From positions 1 to 64,000 of the forward strand of contig CALSLN010000024.1 of the NCBI GenBank assembly GCA_943787205.1: 64,000 bases of DNA, given 5' to 3'. The translations under genes were made by a program, and so were the position numbers. The notes below the pieces were generated by a model. It was not told the DNA's origin. It saw only the letters and a list, made by a program, of their open reading frames with translations, and ran no database searches. Below, piece by piece: positions 35,241-44,099 of this stretch. Every line of letters begins with the position of its first letter. Positions within the stretch are counted from its first letter, which is position 1. Origin of the DNA: an uncultured Rhodospirillaceae bacterium (GTDB lineage Bacteria > Pseudomonadota > Alphaproteobacteria > Rhodospirillales > Rhodospirillaceae).

Positions 35241-36440
35241 ATGATTGATCGTCGCACCCTATTCGGAACAACCGCCGCTGTTGCTAGCGCCTTTACCTCT
35301 TTTTTCGGTAGCCGCAAGGCCGCTGCCGCCGTGACCTCGAAATCCTTGCCCAATGATATCGAGCCCCGCGGCACTTACACAGAAGGACGGTTAGAGCGCC
35401 TGCCAGAGATGGATATGGAAAGCCGCCTTGAATTTACCCAAGGCTTTCGCAATTGGTCCTTGCGCAACTTTGGCCGCAAGAGCTCTAGCCGAGTTAATGA
35501 GCTGGTGCGGGAAGCTGGGTTTGTCACAAGTCCGTCACCACCCATTGATGATGTCTTGGCCGCTATTGGCGATGATCTCACCGTATGGACAAGCGTGCGC
35601 TGTAAAACCACGGCGCAGCAGATTATGTGGAACAACTTGGTCGATGGCTTCAATGCCAACAAAGACGCGTACCTGGCCGAGCTGGACGCCGCCGATGCGT
35701 CCGGACCTGGGACACTAGAGCTCAACGCCGATCTCGATATACCCGATTACACAAAGCATGAAATTCACATTCAGCCCGGTGGCTATATTGGCGATCCGCT
35801 TGGCGGCTACGTCTATCACTATGGCGTCAACGTCTTCACGCTGGACCTTTCGTCTGAAGATGTTTTCCACCGTGACCTAGCCCAAATCATTCCTGTTCCG
35901 GAAGATGGCAAGATGGAACGCTTCTTGGATATCGGTACGGGCGTCGCCCAATTGCCCATGGCCGTGAAAGAACGATTCCCCGAGACAGATGTGTGGGGCA
36001 TTGATGTCGGCGCACCCATGTTGCGCTACGGCCATATGCGCGCCGCTGAGAACGGCTTGGATATCAACCTGTCTCAGCGCATGGCAGAGGACACTGGCTT
36101 TGAAGACAACAGCTTTGATGTTGTGACGGCCTACATTCTGTTCCACGAAGTCCCGACGGAAGAGACGAAGAAGATTCTGGCCGAGGTGCGTCGCATCTTG
36201 CGTCCGGGCGGTGTGTTCTTCCCCGTCGACTTCCGGACCTACACCCAAACACGGCCATCAGCCTCCGGCCGGTTTAATCAGTGGTGGGATCATGTGCATA
36301 ACAATGAAGTCTGGACCGAAGAGTATCGGGCGTCCGACTTTATTCAGTTGATGGCAGATGCAGGTTTGGTCGTGAATGAAGACGCCCCAACGTTGCAGAA
36401 ACGATTCTGGAACAGCGTTATGGCCACAAAGCCGGTTTAG
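35241..36440 (+). CDS. SAM-dependent methyltransferase with Tat-like signal, GTLEL/QPGGY family
   Basis: 399 residues; GGAG lies 7 nt before the ATG. The N-terminus 'MIDRRTLFGTTAAVASAFTSFFGSRKAAAAV' has the RRxLF twin-arginine pattern, a hydrophobic stretch and an AxA-like cleavage site. Residues ~30-220 hold the family-specific region with 'GPGTLELNADLDIPDYTKHEIHIQPGGYIGDPLGGYVYHYGVNVFT'. The Rossmann domain follows with motif I 'FLDIGTGVAQLPMAVKERFP' (third Gly replaced by Ala), motif II 'VWGIDVG', and 'FDVVTAYILFHEVP' and 'LRPGGVFFPVDF'. A methyltransferase needing SAM is not expected in the periplasm, so either the leader is not used for export, SAM is not the ligand, or the protein is exported with bound ligand. 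Substrate unknown. Confidence 0.86.
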   Translation: MIDRRTLFGTTAAVASAFTSFFGSRKAAAAVTSKSLPNDIEPRGTYTEGRLERLPEMDMESRLEFTQGFRNWSLRNFGRKSSSRVNELVREAGFVTSPSPPIDDVLAAIGDDLTVWTSVRCKTTAQQIMWNNLVDGFNANKDAYLAELDAADASGPGTLELNADLDIPDYTKHEIHIQPGGYIGDPLGGYVYHYGVNVFTLDLSSEDVFHRDLAQIIPVPEDGKMERFLDIGTGVAQLPMAVKERFPETDVWGIDVGAPMLRYGHMRAAENGLDINLSQRMAEDTGFEDNSFDVVTAYILFHEVPTEETKKILAEVRRILRPGGVFFPVDFRTYTQTRPSASGRFNQWWDHVHNNEVWTEEYRASDFIQLMADAGLVVNEDAPTLQKRFWNSVMATKPV

Positions 36441-36655
36441 GCTCGTTCAGGCGAGGTTTTACGGCTGGTGGGCAACAGCCCAGTAGAACGCTGCCCTGTT
36501 GAAGCACCAGATGTGCCAAAACATACTTTGGGCGGCGTGCAACCTTACCTGTCATGTTTCTAACACCGATAACTACTTATTATGCGCATGTCAGAGGGGC
36601 GCGAAAATGAGTTATAGTAAGGTTTGTCGTCGTAATCCTGAATCGGATTGTGTAC

Positions 36656-37294
36656 ATGCTGCTGAAAAACCTAATGATATTATGCTTAGCGCTATTCATA
36701 GCTAACCAGGCTACTGCACAAGACTCTGGTGGTGATCAGAGACATTTTTGTGAACGGTATGCAAAGCGTTCGCTAACGAAAGCGGTCCAGGTTGATGGTT
36801 TTCAAGACTGGTATGGCTCAACCGGCATCTGGACCCGCGCTGAGGTGATGAATTATGATGATGCGGGCAAGCGTAAGGTTGTTAAAGAAGACCCTACCAA
36901 CATAACTTTTTCTGAGTTATCTGATATCACTAGAGATATCATTATCGCTGAGCTGAAAAGTGACTTTGAAGTTCTAGTCCAAAATAACAATAGCTCGGAT
37001 AGAACTGCTTTGAAGCAAGGGCCTCTCATAGAAGTTCGCGTTGTTGCTACTGTTCGACCATCTACCTGTGGTGATGGGACGATGGGGAAGATGTTATCGG
37101 TCGCCGGTCGTGCAAATTTCACACGTCCTTTTAAGCTTGTAGGACTTTTTAGACCGGAGGCGTCTTTAATTTGTCCTATGAAGAGTGCGCAGTCGGACCA
37201 AATTAAAGAGGTCCTGACAAATCTACTGAATGCGAACGTTTTTCCTCACTTAAAAAAAGGCCTTTGCATTGATTGGGCGACTGTCGAGCAGTAG
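36656..37294 (+). CDS. Hypothetical secreted protein in an AT-richer patch
   Basis: 212 residues from ATG 36656; the track's start at 36650 is a GTG two codons earlier. Signal peptide 'MLLKNLMILCLALFIANQATAQD'. The mature part contains Cys residues at 'RHFCERYA', 'RPSTCGDGT', 'SLICPMKS' and 'KGLCIDWA', which could make two disulfides. I recognise no domain. The region from about 36490 to 37300 is visibly richer in A/T and in rarer codons (AAT, TTA, AGT, ATA) than its neighbours, which suggests recent acquisition. No good RBS is visible ('CGGATTGTGTAC'). It converges with the MBL hydrolase. Could be an effector or immunity-type protein, but there is no direct evidence. Confidence 0.65.
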   Translation: MLLKNLMILCLALFIANQATAQDSGGDQRHFCERYAKRSLTKAVQVDGFQDWYGSTGIWTRAEVMNYDDAGKRKVVKEDPTNITFSELSDITRDIIIAELKSDFEVLVQNNNSSDRTALKQGPLIEVRVVATVRPSTCGDGTMGKMLSVAGRANFTRPFKLVGLFRPEASLICPMKSAQSDQIKEVLTNLLNANVFPHLKKGLCIDWATVEQ

Positions 37295-37333
37295 GCTATC
37301 CTCACCATCTCGGGCTTTTTATGTCGTGAGAAT

Positions 37334-38221
37334 CTAAGCCTCTAGCCAAAACCCGTCTTTTCCACTTTCCACCCGCACGGCTGTGGGGGTTGGGAAGTGG
37401 GCCGGTATCAGCCAACTGCCATTATCTGCGACGGTTTCCAAAACGGTTTGCCGCATGGCGCCGGCCATCTTGGCATCCCAACAGAATTGAGATGACCACT
37501 CGGGATGCTCCACTTGAAGTGGGTGGTGAATCACGTCGCCAATCACGTAGGCGGTCTGTGTTTTACCCTGGCTGGTGGTGTCTAGTTTCACCATCACGTG
37601 TCCGGGGGAATGACCAAAGGCGGGGAGGAGCGAGACGCCGGGCTCAATCTCGTGGTGGGAGTCGACAATCTCCGCTAGGCCCGCATCCAATACTGGCTGG
37701 ACGCTGTCTTGCCAGGATTTATGATTGGCATCGGCATCCGGTTCCCAGAAGGCCATTTCCTCGCGCCCGAATAAATACTTTGCGTTGGGGAACGTCGGCA
37801 CCCAGCGTCCATCCAGTAGGCGTGTGTTCCAGCCCACATGATCTGCATGTAGGTGTGTGCACAGCACGTGCGTGATTTCGTTGACCGACAATCCAATGCC
37901 CTTGATATCATTTAAAAACGGACCAGACCGCATGTGCCATTCGGGCACAAAGGGGCGGTGCTTATCGTTGCCCAGGCAAGCGTCGATCAAAATCACGGAC
38001 GTCGGTGTGCGCACGATAATGCCATGGAACGCCATGATCAGTTTGTGTTCAGCCTGATCAAAGAACCGTGCATCGTTATAGGTGCGTGTGGCCTTGATGG
38101 CGTCCGGCGTGGCTGAGGGAATCAAATGTTCCGGGTCGCGAAACGGCCCTTCAAACTCGACGATGCGATAGACTTCAAAGGGCCCATCGGGAAAAACGGG
38201 AAGGGCGATCGCACCACTCAT
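37334..38221 (-). CDS. Metallo-beta-lactamase-fold hydrolase (lactonase-like)
   Basis: 295 residues with no signal peptide. The zinc site is clear: 'ITHVLCTHLHADHVGWNTRLLDGRW' (HxHxDH), then 'LLPAFGHSPGHVMVKL' (His) and 'AYVIGDVIHHPLQVEHPEW' (bridging Asp then His). 'SVILIDACLGNDK' is the usual first strand. This subgroup (AHL-lactonase-like/aryl-ester MBL) hydrolyses lactones, esters or related small molecules in the cytoplasm. Together with the nearby Baeyer-Villiger enzyme and alpha/beta hydrolases it adds to the ester/lactone-cleaving capacity of the window. The start codon is 6 bp from the end of the cupin gene on the same strand, so the two form an operon with the cupin first. Confidence 0.9.
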   Translation of the reverse strand: MSGAIALPVFPDGPFEVYRIVEFEGPFRDPEHLIPSATPDAIKATRTYNDARFFDQAEHKLIMAFHGIIVRTPTSVILIDACLGNDKHRPFVPEWHMRSGPFLNDIKGIGLSVNEITHVLCTHLHADHVGWNTRLLDGRWVPTFPNAKYLFGREEMAFWEPDADANHKSWQDSVQPVLDAGLAEIVDSHHEIEPGVSLLPAFGHSPGHVMVKLDTTSQGKTQTAYVIGDVIHHPLQVEHPEWSSQFCWDAKMAGAMRQTVLETVADNGSWLIPAHFPTPTAVRVESGKDGFWLEA

Positions 38222-38227
38222 TGTGGA

Positions 38228-38854
38228 TTACCCAAACGAGAAGGGAATTTGATCAGGGCCGTAGTACTGCTCAACCGTGTTGTCTTTCTTATAGAAAATA
38301 TTCTGCACATATGTGCCGCAGCGTTGGCTGCGCACAATCACGGCGACCGTCGGGCCATCTCCATTGTATTCAGCGTGAATGTCCCAGGGCTTGATAAAGT
38401 CGATGTAGCCGGGGACCACGTCCACGGTTTCGGTTTCTTCCACAACAGCGGTTTGGGGCAGATCGCCCGGCTCACCGCCATCTGTGCGCTTGAAGCGCAG
38501 CACTTGTTCGCCGCCATCGACCACACCGTAGAGTGTCCATGACACACCGTGGTCGTGGATTGTTGTTTTCGCATTGGCTTTCTTGATCAGTCCGTTGATG
38601 ACAAAGCCGTAGTCTGGATCTTCATAAAACAGCAGGTTGGCGTGCTTGCCTTCCAGGCCCAACTTGGCCGGGCTGGTTGGCCAAGTCTTGGCATGTTCCG
38701 CTACATCGGGGTCGCGGAGCATCTCTTGCAGCGGTTCGCAGGCTTGCGGCCAAACCTCATCGGCACTGAGGCCTTGCTCGAACAAGCCTCGCACGGTTGA
38801 AACAAACGTCTCAACGGCGGGCAACATGGGTCTTCTGCTGGCATCATCTGGCAT
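38228..38854 (-). CDS. Cysteine dioxygenase-type cupin protein (copy 1)
   Basis: 208 residues from ATG 38854; the track start at 38929 is a TTG with an unlikely leader. The cupin core has 'NAKTTIHDHGVSWTLYGVVDGGEQVLRF', where HDH provides two iron ligands, and 'IDFIKPWDIHAEYNGDGPTVAVIV', where His is the third: the 3-His pattern of cysteine dioxygenase and thiol dioxygenases. Family chemistry is O2-dependent oxidation of a thiol to a sulfinate. Length is close to the usual ~200 residues. It is upstream of and co-directional with the MBL hydrolase (6 bp gap). A related protein lies at 56716. The true substrate (cysteine, 3-mercaptopropionate or other) cannot be told from the sequence. Confidence 0.75.
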   Translation of the reverse strand: MPDDASRRPMLPAVETFVSTVRGLFEQGLSADEVWPQACEPLQEMLRDPDVAEHAKTWPTSPAKLGLEGKHANLLFYEDPDYGFVINGLIKKANAKTTIHDHGVSWTLYGVVDGGEQVLRFKRTDGGEPGDLPQTAVVEETETVDVVPGYIDFIKPWDIHAEYNGDGPTVAVIVRSQRCGTYVQNIFYKKDNTVEQYYGPDQIPFSFG

Positions 38855-38988
38855 GGTGGTTTTTTCATTATTGAAGGTGATAAGAGGAAGAGTAAGGAAA
38901 TCGCTGTATCGAGCCAATTCGTATATCAATAATAATCACCACACGATTACGGACCTGGCCTTTGCCCCTTGGGTGACGAGTTACACTC

Positions 38989-39381
38989 TTAAACCACTGC
39001 GCCAATCACGAGGGCCAGGCCAAAAGCGCCGGTCGCTAGTGCCCAGGTGCGCGGCAGGGGATTACGCCAGAATCGACCGGCAATAGCCAGAACCCCATCC
39101 GGTGCGACCATCCACAGGAGTCCTTTGGCAATGGTGGCCCAGCCCATCAATGTTACGAAGGCCGCGAGCCATCCGTCCCAACTGGGGTGAACAATCACCA
39201 CTGTGACACCAAGGACGTATGTAAGAGCGCCGGTAATGAAGGTTAGCGCGGCATTGCCCTTAAAGCCTTCTAGGATGCGCCCCAGCTTTGTTGGATCACG
39301 AAACATGCCGATGGCTATGGCTATGGCGTAAATCCCTAAGGCAAGGGCAAGAGAGACCGTCAACGGTTGGGAAGAGAGCAT
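38989..39381 (-). CDS. Small integral membrane protein, four TM helices
   Basis: 130 residues, nearly all hydrophobic: 'PLTVSLALALGIYAIAIAIGMF', 'ALTFITGALTYVLGVTVVIVH', 'WLAAFVTLMGWATIAKGLLWMV' and 'TWALATGAFGLALVIGAVV' are four likely TM segments, with a basic cytoplasmic loop 'RDPTKLGRILEGFKG'. Looks like a conserved small inner-membrane protein of unknown function. GGAG lies 8 nt upstream of the ATG (reverse strand 'AGGAGAACATCC'). It stands alone, with no operon link to the cupin 130 bp downstream or the GDSL autotransporter on the other side. Confidence 0.8.
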   Translation of the reverse strand: MLSSQPLTVSLALALGIYAIAIAIGMFRDPTKLGRILEGFKGNAALTFITGALTYVLGVTVVIVHPSWDGWLAAFVTLMGWATIAKGLLWMVAPDGVLAIAGRFWRNPLPRTWALATGAFGLALVIGAVV

Positions 39382-39601
39382 GGATGTTCTCCTTTCGCTG
39401 TTTTATGTCTGAGCTGCGCTTACTCGCTGCGTCGGCGGAAATTATCTCCGGTCTTCCAATCCCCGCCTTGTGAGTTGCTCTAAGGCAGAGCCTCACTAAT
39501 ACCCAATAAGTATAGGGTTTATGCCCCTCAGGGCACGATTTTATTTGGGGGTGAACTTGTGCTTAAATACCCCCATAAAAGTATCAGGAAGGGTGGGACC
39601 C

Positions 39602-41401
39602 ATGATCAAGCGGTATTTGTCGGCGGCGGTGGTATGGCTCGCGATTGCAGCACCAGTTCAGGCGCAGGAGTACACGGGCCTTTACGTCTTCGGCGATAGT
39701 TTGTCGGACTCTGGCAATCTGTTCGGATTGACCGGCGGCACCACGCCCCCAAGCCCACCTTATTTCAATGGCCGCTTCTCTGATGGCCCGGTCTGGGTTG
39801 AGAGTCTCGCCCCAGCTTTGGGTTTGACCTACACCCAAGCCACCAACTTCGCGATTGGTGGAGCCGAAGCAGGAAGCCTGAACGCGATAGATGTTGGTAA
39901 TCAGGTGTTGGGATTCGTTGGCGCTGGCGGCACGGTTCCTGCTGGAGCCCTTACAGTCGTCTGGGCTGGCAACAACGATTTCCTCCGCAATGCTGCGACC
40001 ACACCCGCAAGTGAATTGACCACGACCGTTGTCACCAGCATCGGCACAGCGATTGGAACACTTAACGCCTTTGGCGCGCAAAGCTTCTTGGTTCCAAACT
40101 TACCGAAGTTCGGTAACTCTCCAGGTGGGGCGTCGACGGGGCTCGGGCCGCAGTTGAATGAACTTGCATCTTTCTACAACACCAACCTTCATAACGCGTT
40201 GATTGGTCTTGAAGAGTCTCTTGGTATTCAAGTGTTCATCATGGACGTCGAAGGTTTGTTCGATGACGTGATTGCTGATCCATCGGTTTACGGCATGAGT
40301 AATGTGACGATCCCTTGCCTTGACGGTTTGGCGCAGCCAACGGGTGTTTGCCCAACCACTGAAGCAGCCAATGTCACGTTGTTCTGGGATGCGATCCATC
40401 CCACCGGCGCGGCGCATTCTATTGTGTCTCAATTCGCTCAGGCCACCTTGGCTATGTACGACCAGCCACGCGTGGTCGCGACGACCTCATACATGGGCCC
40501 GATCATCATGGATGCCCAACGCCAGACCACGGAACAGCGTTTGATGACCATTCGCTCGACCAGCAATGGATCGAAAGCGCCGGCTCAAGTTTATGCGTCT
40601 TATCGCGCGGCGACAGGAGACCGGGATGGTAACGCCAGCCTCGAAGGCTTGGACTACGATTTGGATACCATCACGATCGGCATGGATAAAGTTGTCGGCT
40701 CCGGTTGGGCTATTGGTGCCGCGTTAACTTACGGCTCAGGCGACGTTGAATTAGCGGGCGGTGGGTTGACCGATTACGAAACGATGATTGGGTCTGCTTA
40801 TGTCAGCTTCAATGGCGAGAGCGGCATGTTTATCGATCTCAGTGGCGGCATTAGCTCCGATGACTATGAGATGGATCGCAATACATCGTTCGTCTTCCGC
40901 CCTGTTGCCAATGGTGAAGCGGGCGGAACTAGCGCCTATTTTAACGCTGAAGCTGGATACAGTATGAATACGGGCAGTTTCCGTATTGGTCCGTATGCGG
41001 GCGTTCGGTATCTCTCCACCGATATTGGCGCTTACGCTGAAACCGGCGCCGCTATGTTTAATCTTGATGTCTTGGACCAACGCGCCGGCGGTATCGTCGG
41101 GTCCGTTGGCCTTGAAATCGGCAGCACCTATTCTGACCGCAGCATCAAGATTGTACCGCTTGTTCGTATCGCCTATGAGACCGAACTGGATAGCATCGAT
41201 TACGGTGCCAGCATTCAAACATCGACAGGACATATTGTGAGTGTCGGTCGCGGGTCTGATTCAAAGAACCGTATTGCAGCGAATGCAGGTTTGGCTCTGG
41301 TCGGTCAAAACTTCTCTGTCGCTTTGAGCTACCAAGGCACGGTGGATTACTCAGACGGCAAAGATGAAGGCTTCATGGGCCGCCTGAGCTATTGGTTCTA
41401 G
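39602..41401 (+). CDS. GDSL esterase/lipase autotransporter
   Basis: 599 residues from ATG 39602, chosen for the clean signal 'MIKRYLSAAVVWLAIAAPVQAQ'; the track start at 39521 is upstream of it. The passenger is a GDSL hydrolase: Ser33 in 'YVFGDSLSDSGNLFG', block III Asn in 'VWAGNNDFLRNA', and block V 'FWDAIHPTGAAH' with Asp263 and His266. The C-terminal ~270 residues are an autotransporter beta-domain ('QVYASYRAATGDRDGNASLEGLDYDLDTITIGMDKVVGSGWAIGAALTYGSG' to 'GFMGRLSYWF'), ending in Phe. This is the EstA-type layout: the esterase is displayed on the cell surface through its own barrel. The serine hydrolase gene follows 28 bp downstream and is probably co-transcribed. Confidence 0.93.
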   Translation: MIKRYLSAAVVWLAIAAPVQAQEYTGLYVFGDSLSDSGNLFGLTGGTTPPSPPYFNGRFSDGPVWVESLAPALGLTYTQATNFAIGGAEAGSLNAIDVGNQVLGFVGAGGTVPAGALTVVWAGNNDFLRNAATTPASELTTTVVTSIGTAIGTLNAFGAQSFLVPNLPKFGNSPGGASTGLGPQLNELASFYNTNLHNALIGLEESLGIQVFIMDVEGLFDDVIADPSVYGMSNVTIPCLDGLAQPTGVCPTTEAANVTLFWDAIHPTGAAHSIVSQFAQATLAMYDQPRVVATTSYMGPIIMDAQRQTTEQRLMTIRSTSNGSKAPAQVYASYRAATGDRDGNASLEGLDYDLDTITIGMDKVVGSGWAIGAALTYGSGDVELAGGGLTDYETMIGSAYVSFNGESGMFIDLSGGISSDDYEMDRNTSFVFRPVANGEAGGTSAYFNAEAGYSMNTGSFRIGPYAGVRYLSTDIGAYAETGAAMFNLDVLDQRAGGIVGSVGLEIGSTYSDRSIKIVPLVRIAYETELDSIDYGASIQTSTGHIVSVGRGSDSKNRIAANAGLALVGQNFSVALSYQGTVDYSDGKDEGFMGRLSYWF

Positions 41402-41429
41402 GGTCTAAATCTTTTATGGCGGTGCTGGG

Positions 41430-43364
41430 ATGAGAAGTGTTCTAGCAAGTGTGAGCTTTCTGTTGCTTGGATTGGTGTCGAACACCGATGCCCAAGCTGA
41501 GCCTTTAGATCCGGCTGCCGTAGAAGCGTTTTTCGACAGTAACATCACAGAATTAATGGAGGGCACCGGCATACCCGGTGTCACTCTGTCTGTGGTTCAG
41601 AATGGCGAGTTGATTCTCATTAAGGGGTATGGTGTCGCCGACATCAAAACGGGTGAACCGGTCGACCCTGAAACCACCGTGTTTCGAATTGGGTCTATTA
41701 CCAAACCCTTCACCGCTATTGCTGCGCTTCAACAGGTGGATGCGGGGACTTTAGATTTAAATACCGACGTTAATCAGTACCTGTTTCCATATCAGGTACC
41801 AAATACGTATCCCGAGCCAGTGACATCGCATCATATTCTAACCCACCAAAGCGGGTTTGACGTTGATATCAGTTACCTCTACGGACCCCGGTTCAAGACG
41901 GAAAAACTAAGCCCGGAAGAAATTGAAAGGCGTTTCATTAGAGTGCGGCGCCCAGGGGAAGTGGCAGCATACGACAATCTCGGTTTCGGAACTTTGGGTT
42001 TGGTGATCGATTCTGTGTCAGGTGGATCTTATGACCGGGCCTTAGCAAAAGGCATCTTCCGGCCACTTGGTATGCATCGATCTTTTGTTGATTTACCGCC
42101 AAATCGCACGGTCAATCTGGCTGGGTGTCATCTTTGGTCCTCGCCAGAGAAGGTCTGGTCTTGCGAGCATGATAATTTTAGTGATCTTACTAAGTCTGCT
42201 GGTGCCATCGCCTCGACGGCATCGGATATGGCCAAGTTTATGCTGTGGTTGTTGGATGATAATAAACTGGAAGACGACCCAGTTCTGTCACCTGAGTCCT
42301 TCTCTGATTTGACCAATTTTGATAATTACCGGCCGCACCCTATGTCTCCAGGCATTGGTCGCTCGCTTATGGAGTACAAAGTGTCCGGTCGTCGGGTTTT
42401 CGGGCATGATGGTGGCCTTAATGGCTTCATGTCAGACATGTCGCTCTTCCCTGATGCGAGCGTTGGCTACTTTGTCAGTTTGGCGGGCACGCCTGGTCTC
42501 ATGGCACCATTGAAGTTGTCGGCTCTATTAACGCAGGCCCAGGGCGCACCGAGCGGAGACGCAATTAAGGTCTTTCAAGACAAATATATTGGATTAAAGA
42601 AATCCTTTGCGGAAGCATTCGTGCCGCAGTCAGTTGATTGGCCGCCCGTACTCTCAAGCACGGATTCAGAACAGTTAGGTTCAATCAATATTCAAGACAG
42701 TGTGCCAGGAATTTACCGTAGCCTTCGCAATACCTCTAAGACGTTGCTCGTCAGATTGGCCGGTGCTGCGCAATCCCCTGTCATTAGTATGCCATCCTCG
42801 AACACATTAGTGAGCAGCATCTCAGGCGCTTATCAGGAAGCGGCGCCCCTATTCTTCGAGAATGAAGAAAAAACAGCGCTGGTAATTCGTTCAACGGATG
42901 ACAACACGTACATTTTTGGGTCAACACTACCCGTAGGTGGCGTGAAGCGACATCCGCAATACACCTCTCCTACATTAACCCTTTTGCCGGCACCGATCGC
43001 TTTGCTGGTTTTACTCAGCGGTGTTGTCTATCTGCTTCCCAGGTTTTCCGGTGATCGCCGTCGCATCGCCTTGTTTGGTCTACTCGGCGTTGGATTGGTC
43101 CTGTCCGCTGTCTTGCTCGAGTTGGAATACGCGACTTGGTTTGAACTTGTGAAAGGAAACTCACTTCTTCCCTTGCTGTGGCGCTTGGCTTTGGTCATCG
43201 GGCTCGTGATTTTGCTCAGAACCGTTATGGGCGTCGTCCGCGTTTGGCGGGGTAAGGGGTATGGCACGGGCTGGCGCGGCAGTGTGCAAAAGTGTCACGG
43301 CGCGTTGATCGCCGCGTCGTGCCTCATCATCGTCAGTCTGTCAGCCTACTGGGCAGCGGCCTAG
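41430..43364 (+). CDS. Class C beta-lactamase-fold serine hydrolase with C-terminal membrane helices
   Basis: 644 residues. Signal peptide 'MRSVLASVSFLLLGLVSNTDAQAE'. Catalytic motifs of the AmpC/esterase/D-peptidase family: Ser89-x-x-Lys92 ('FRIGSITKPFTAIAALQ'), Tyr181-x-Asn183 ('AYDNLGFGTLG'), and His326-Asp-Gly ('VFGHDGGLNGFM') in place of the KTG triad. The last ~130 residues carry three or four TM helices ('LTLLPAPIALLVLLSGVVYLLP', 'IALFGLLGVGLVLSAVLLELEY', 'LALVIGLVILLRTVMGVVRV', 'GALIAASCLIIVSLSAYWAA'), tethering the catalytic domain to the periplasmic face. Relatives cut peptides, esters or lactams. Probably one operon with the GDSL autotransporter. Confidence 0.92.
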   Translation: MRSVLASVSFLLLGLVSNTDAQAEPLDPAAVEAFFDSNITELMEGTGIPGVTLSVVQNGELILIKGYGVADIKTGEPVDPETTVFRIGSITKPFTAIAALQQVDAGTLDLNTDVNQYLFPYQVPNTYPEPVTSHHILTHQSGFDVDISYLYGPRFKTEKLSPEEIERRFIRVRRPGEVAAYDNLGFGTLGLVIDSVSGGSYDRALAKGIFRPLGMHRSFVDLPPNRTVNLAGCHLWSSPEKVWSCEHDNFSDLTKSAGAIASTASDMAKFMLWLLDDNKLEDDPVLSPESFSDLTNFDNYRPHPMSPGIGRSLMEYKVSGRRVFGHDGGLNGFMSDMSLFPDASVGYFVSLAGTPGLMAPLKLSALLTQAQGAPSGDAIKVFQDKYIGLKKSFAEAFVPQSVDWPPVLSSTDSEQLGSINIQDSVPGIYRSLRNTSKTLLVRLAGAAQSPVISMPSSNTLVSSISGAYQEAAPLFFENEEKTALVIRSTDDNTYIFGSTLPVGGVKRHPQYTSPTLTLLPAPIALLVLLSGVVYLLPRFSGDRRRIALFGLLGVGLVLSAVLLELEYATWFELVKGNSLLPLLWRLALVIGLVILLRTVMGVVRVWRGKGYGTGWRGSVQKCHGALIAASCLIIVSLSAYWAAA

Positions 43365-43368
43365 GAGT

Positions 43369-43887
43369 TTACTCCGGCTCGCCGGCCCATTTCTCTGGGC
43401 GATGGCCAGTGTTCGCGGCTTCGTCTGGATCCCATTCGATCAAGTTGATCTTCTCGCCATCGGGGCCGCGCAAGGCCATTTCCCGTTGCTTGATATGGCC
43501 ACGCACGCTTAACCGCTTTGGCTCGCAGACAACGGTGTGTGGAAAAGCCTTGGCGCGGCGAATAACCTCATCCAGGTCGCTGCAATAGAACACCATGCAG
43601 ATCTCTCCCAGGTTACAGCCTTCGCTTGGCCGTTCGATTTTGGGCGGTGCCGGATTCTTTACCTCAAACAATCCCACCATGCCGTAGGCCGTAAAGTCAG
43701 GTTGCTTGAGAATACACACCCGGGTCGTGACCCCGTCTGGCATGCCAATAAACTCATGCATGTTGCCACCTTCGGCGGTGCCTTCCGAGTAAACCTCGGT
43801 GAGGCCCAGCACGTCGCCATAAAAGGCTTTTGATTGTTCTAAGTCGGAGACTTGTAAGGCCGCGCGGACCATTTGGCTGAGTTTCAT
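43369..43887 (-). CDS. VOC-family (glyoxalase/dioxygenase-fold) protein, 172 aa
   Basis: Residues read 'MKLSQMVRAALQVSDLEQSKAFYGDVLGLTEVYSEGT', the opening beta-alpha-beta of a vicinal-oxygen-chelate module. The second half has 'ICMVFYCSDLDEVIRRAKAFPHTVVCEPKR' and 'MALRGPDGEKINLIEWD', where the final Glu is a usual metal ligand. The first-half His position is not obvious, so metal binding may be altered. ATG 43887 is preferred over 43893 because AGAG sits 6 nt before it. The gene converges with the serine hydrolase (4 bp gap) and diverges from the Tat-like methyltransferase at 44100. Family members isomerise, cleave or bind small ligands; function unknown. Confidence 0.82.
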   Translation of the reverse strand: MKLSQMVRAALQVSDLEQSKAFYGDVLGLTEVYSEGTAEGGNMHEFIGMPDGVTTRVCILKQPDFTAYGMVGLFEVKNPAPPKIERPSEGCNLGEICMVFYCSDLDEVIRRAKAFPHTVVCEPKRLSVRGHIKQREMALRGPDGEKINLIEWDPDEAANTGHRPEKWAGEPE

Positions 43888-44099
43888 GATCATCTCTATG
43901 TTATGCAGAATAGTCCTTCATTCTGGCAGGGCAAGAGGAATAACGATAGGGTTTCCGAGAGATTTCGCGAGACTGCTCTGCGCGGTGTGGGCTTCGTTGG
44001 TCAGGTTGGCGAAACGACTACAGTTTAGGACAGGATTGGTTTTCCATCGGTCCCGCATTTTGCTACGACTACACAACACTTTTTACGGGAGAGGTTTCC

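Noticed and set aside
36499-36705. 68-aa Cys-containing ORF
   Set aside because: Overlaps the secreted protein start at 36656 in another frame and has no signal, RBS or family pattern.
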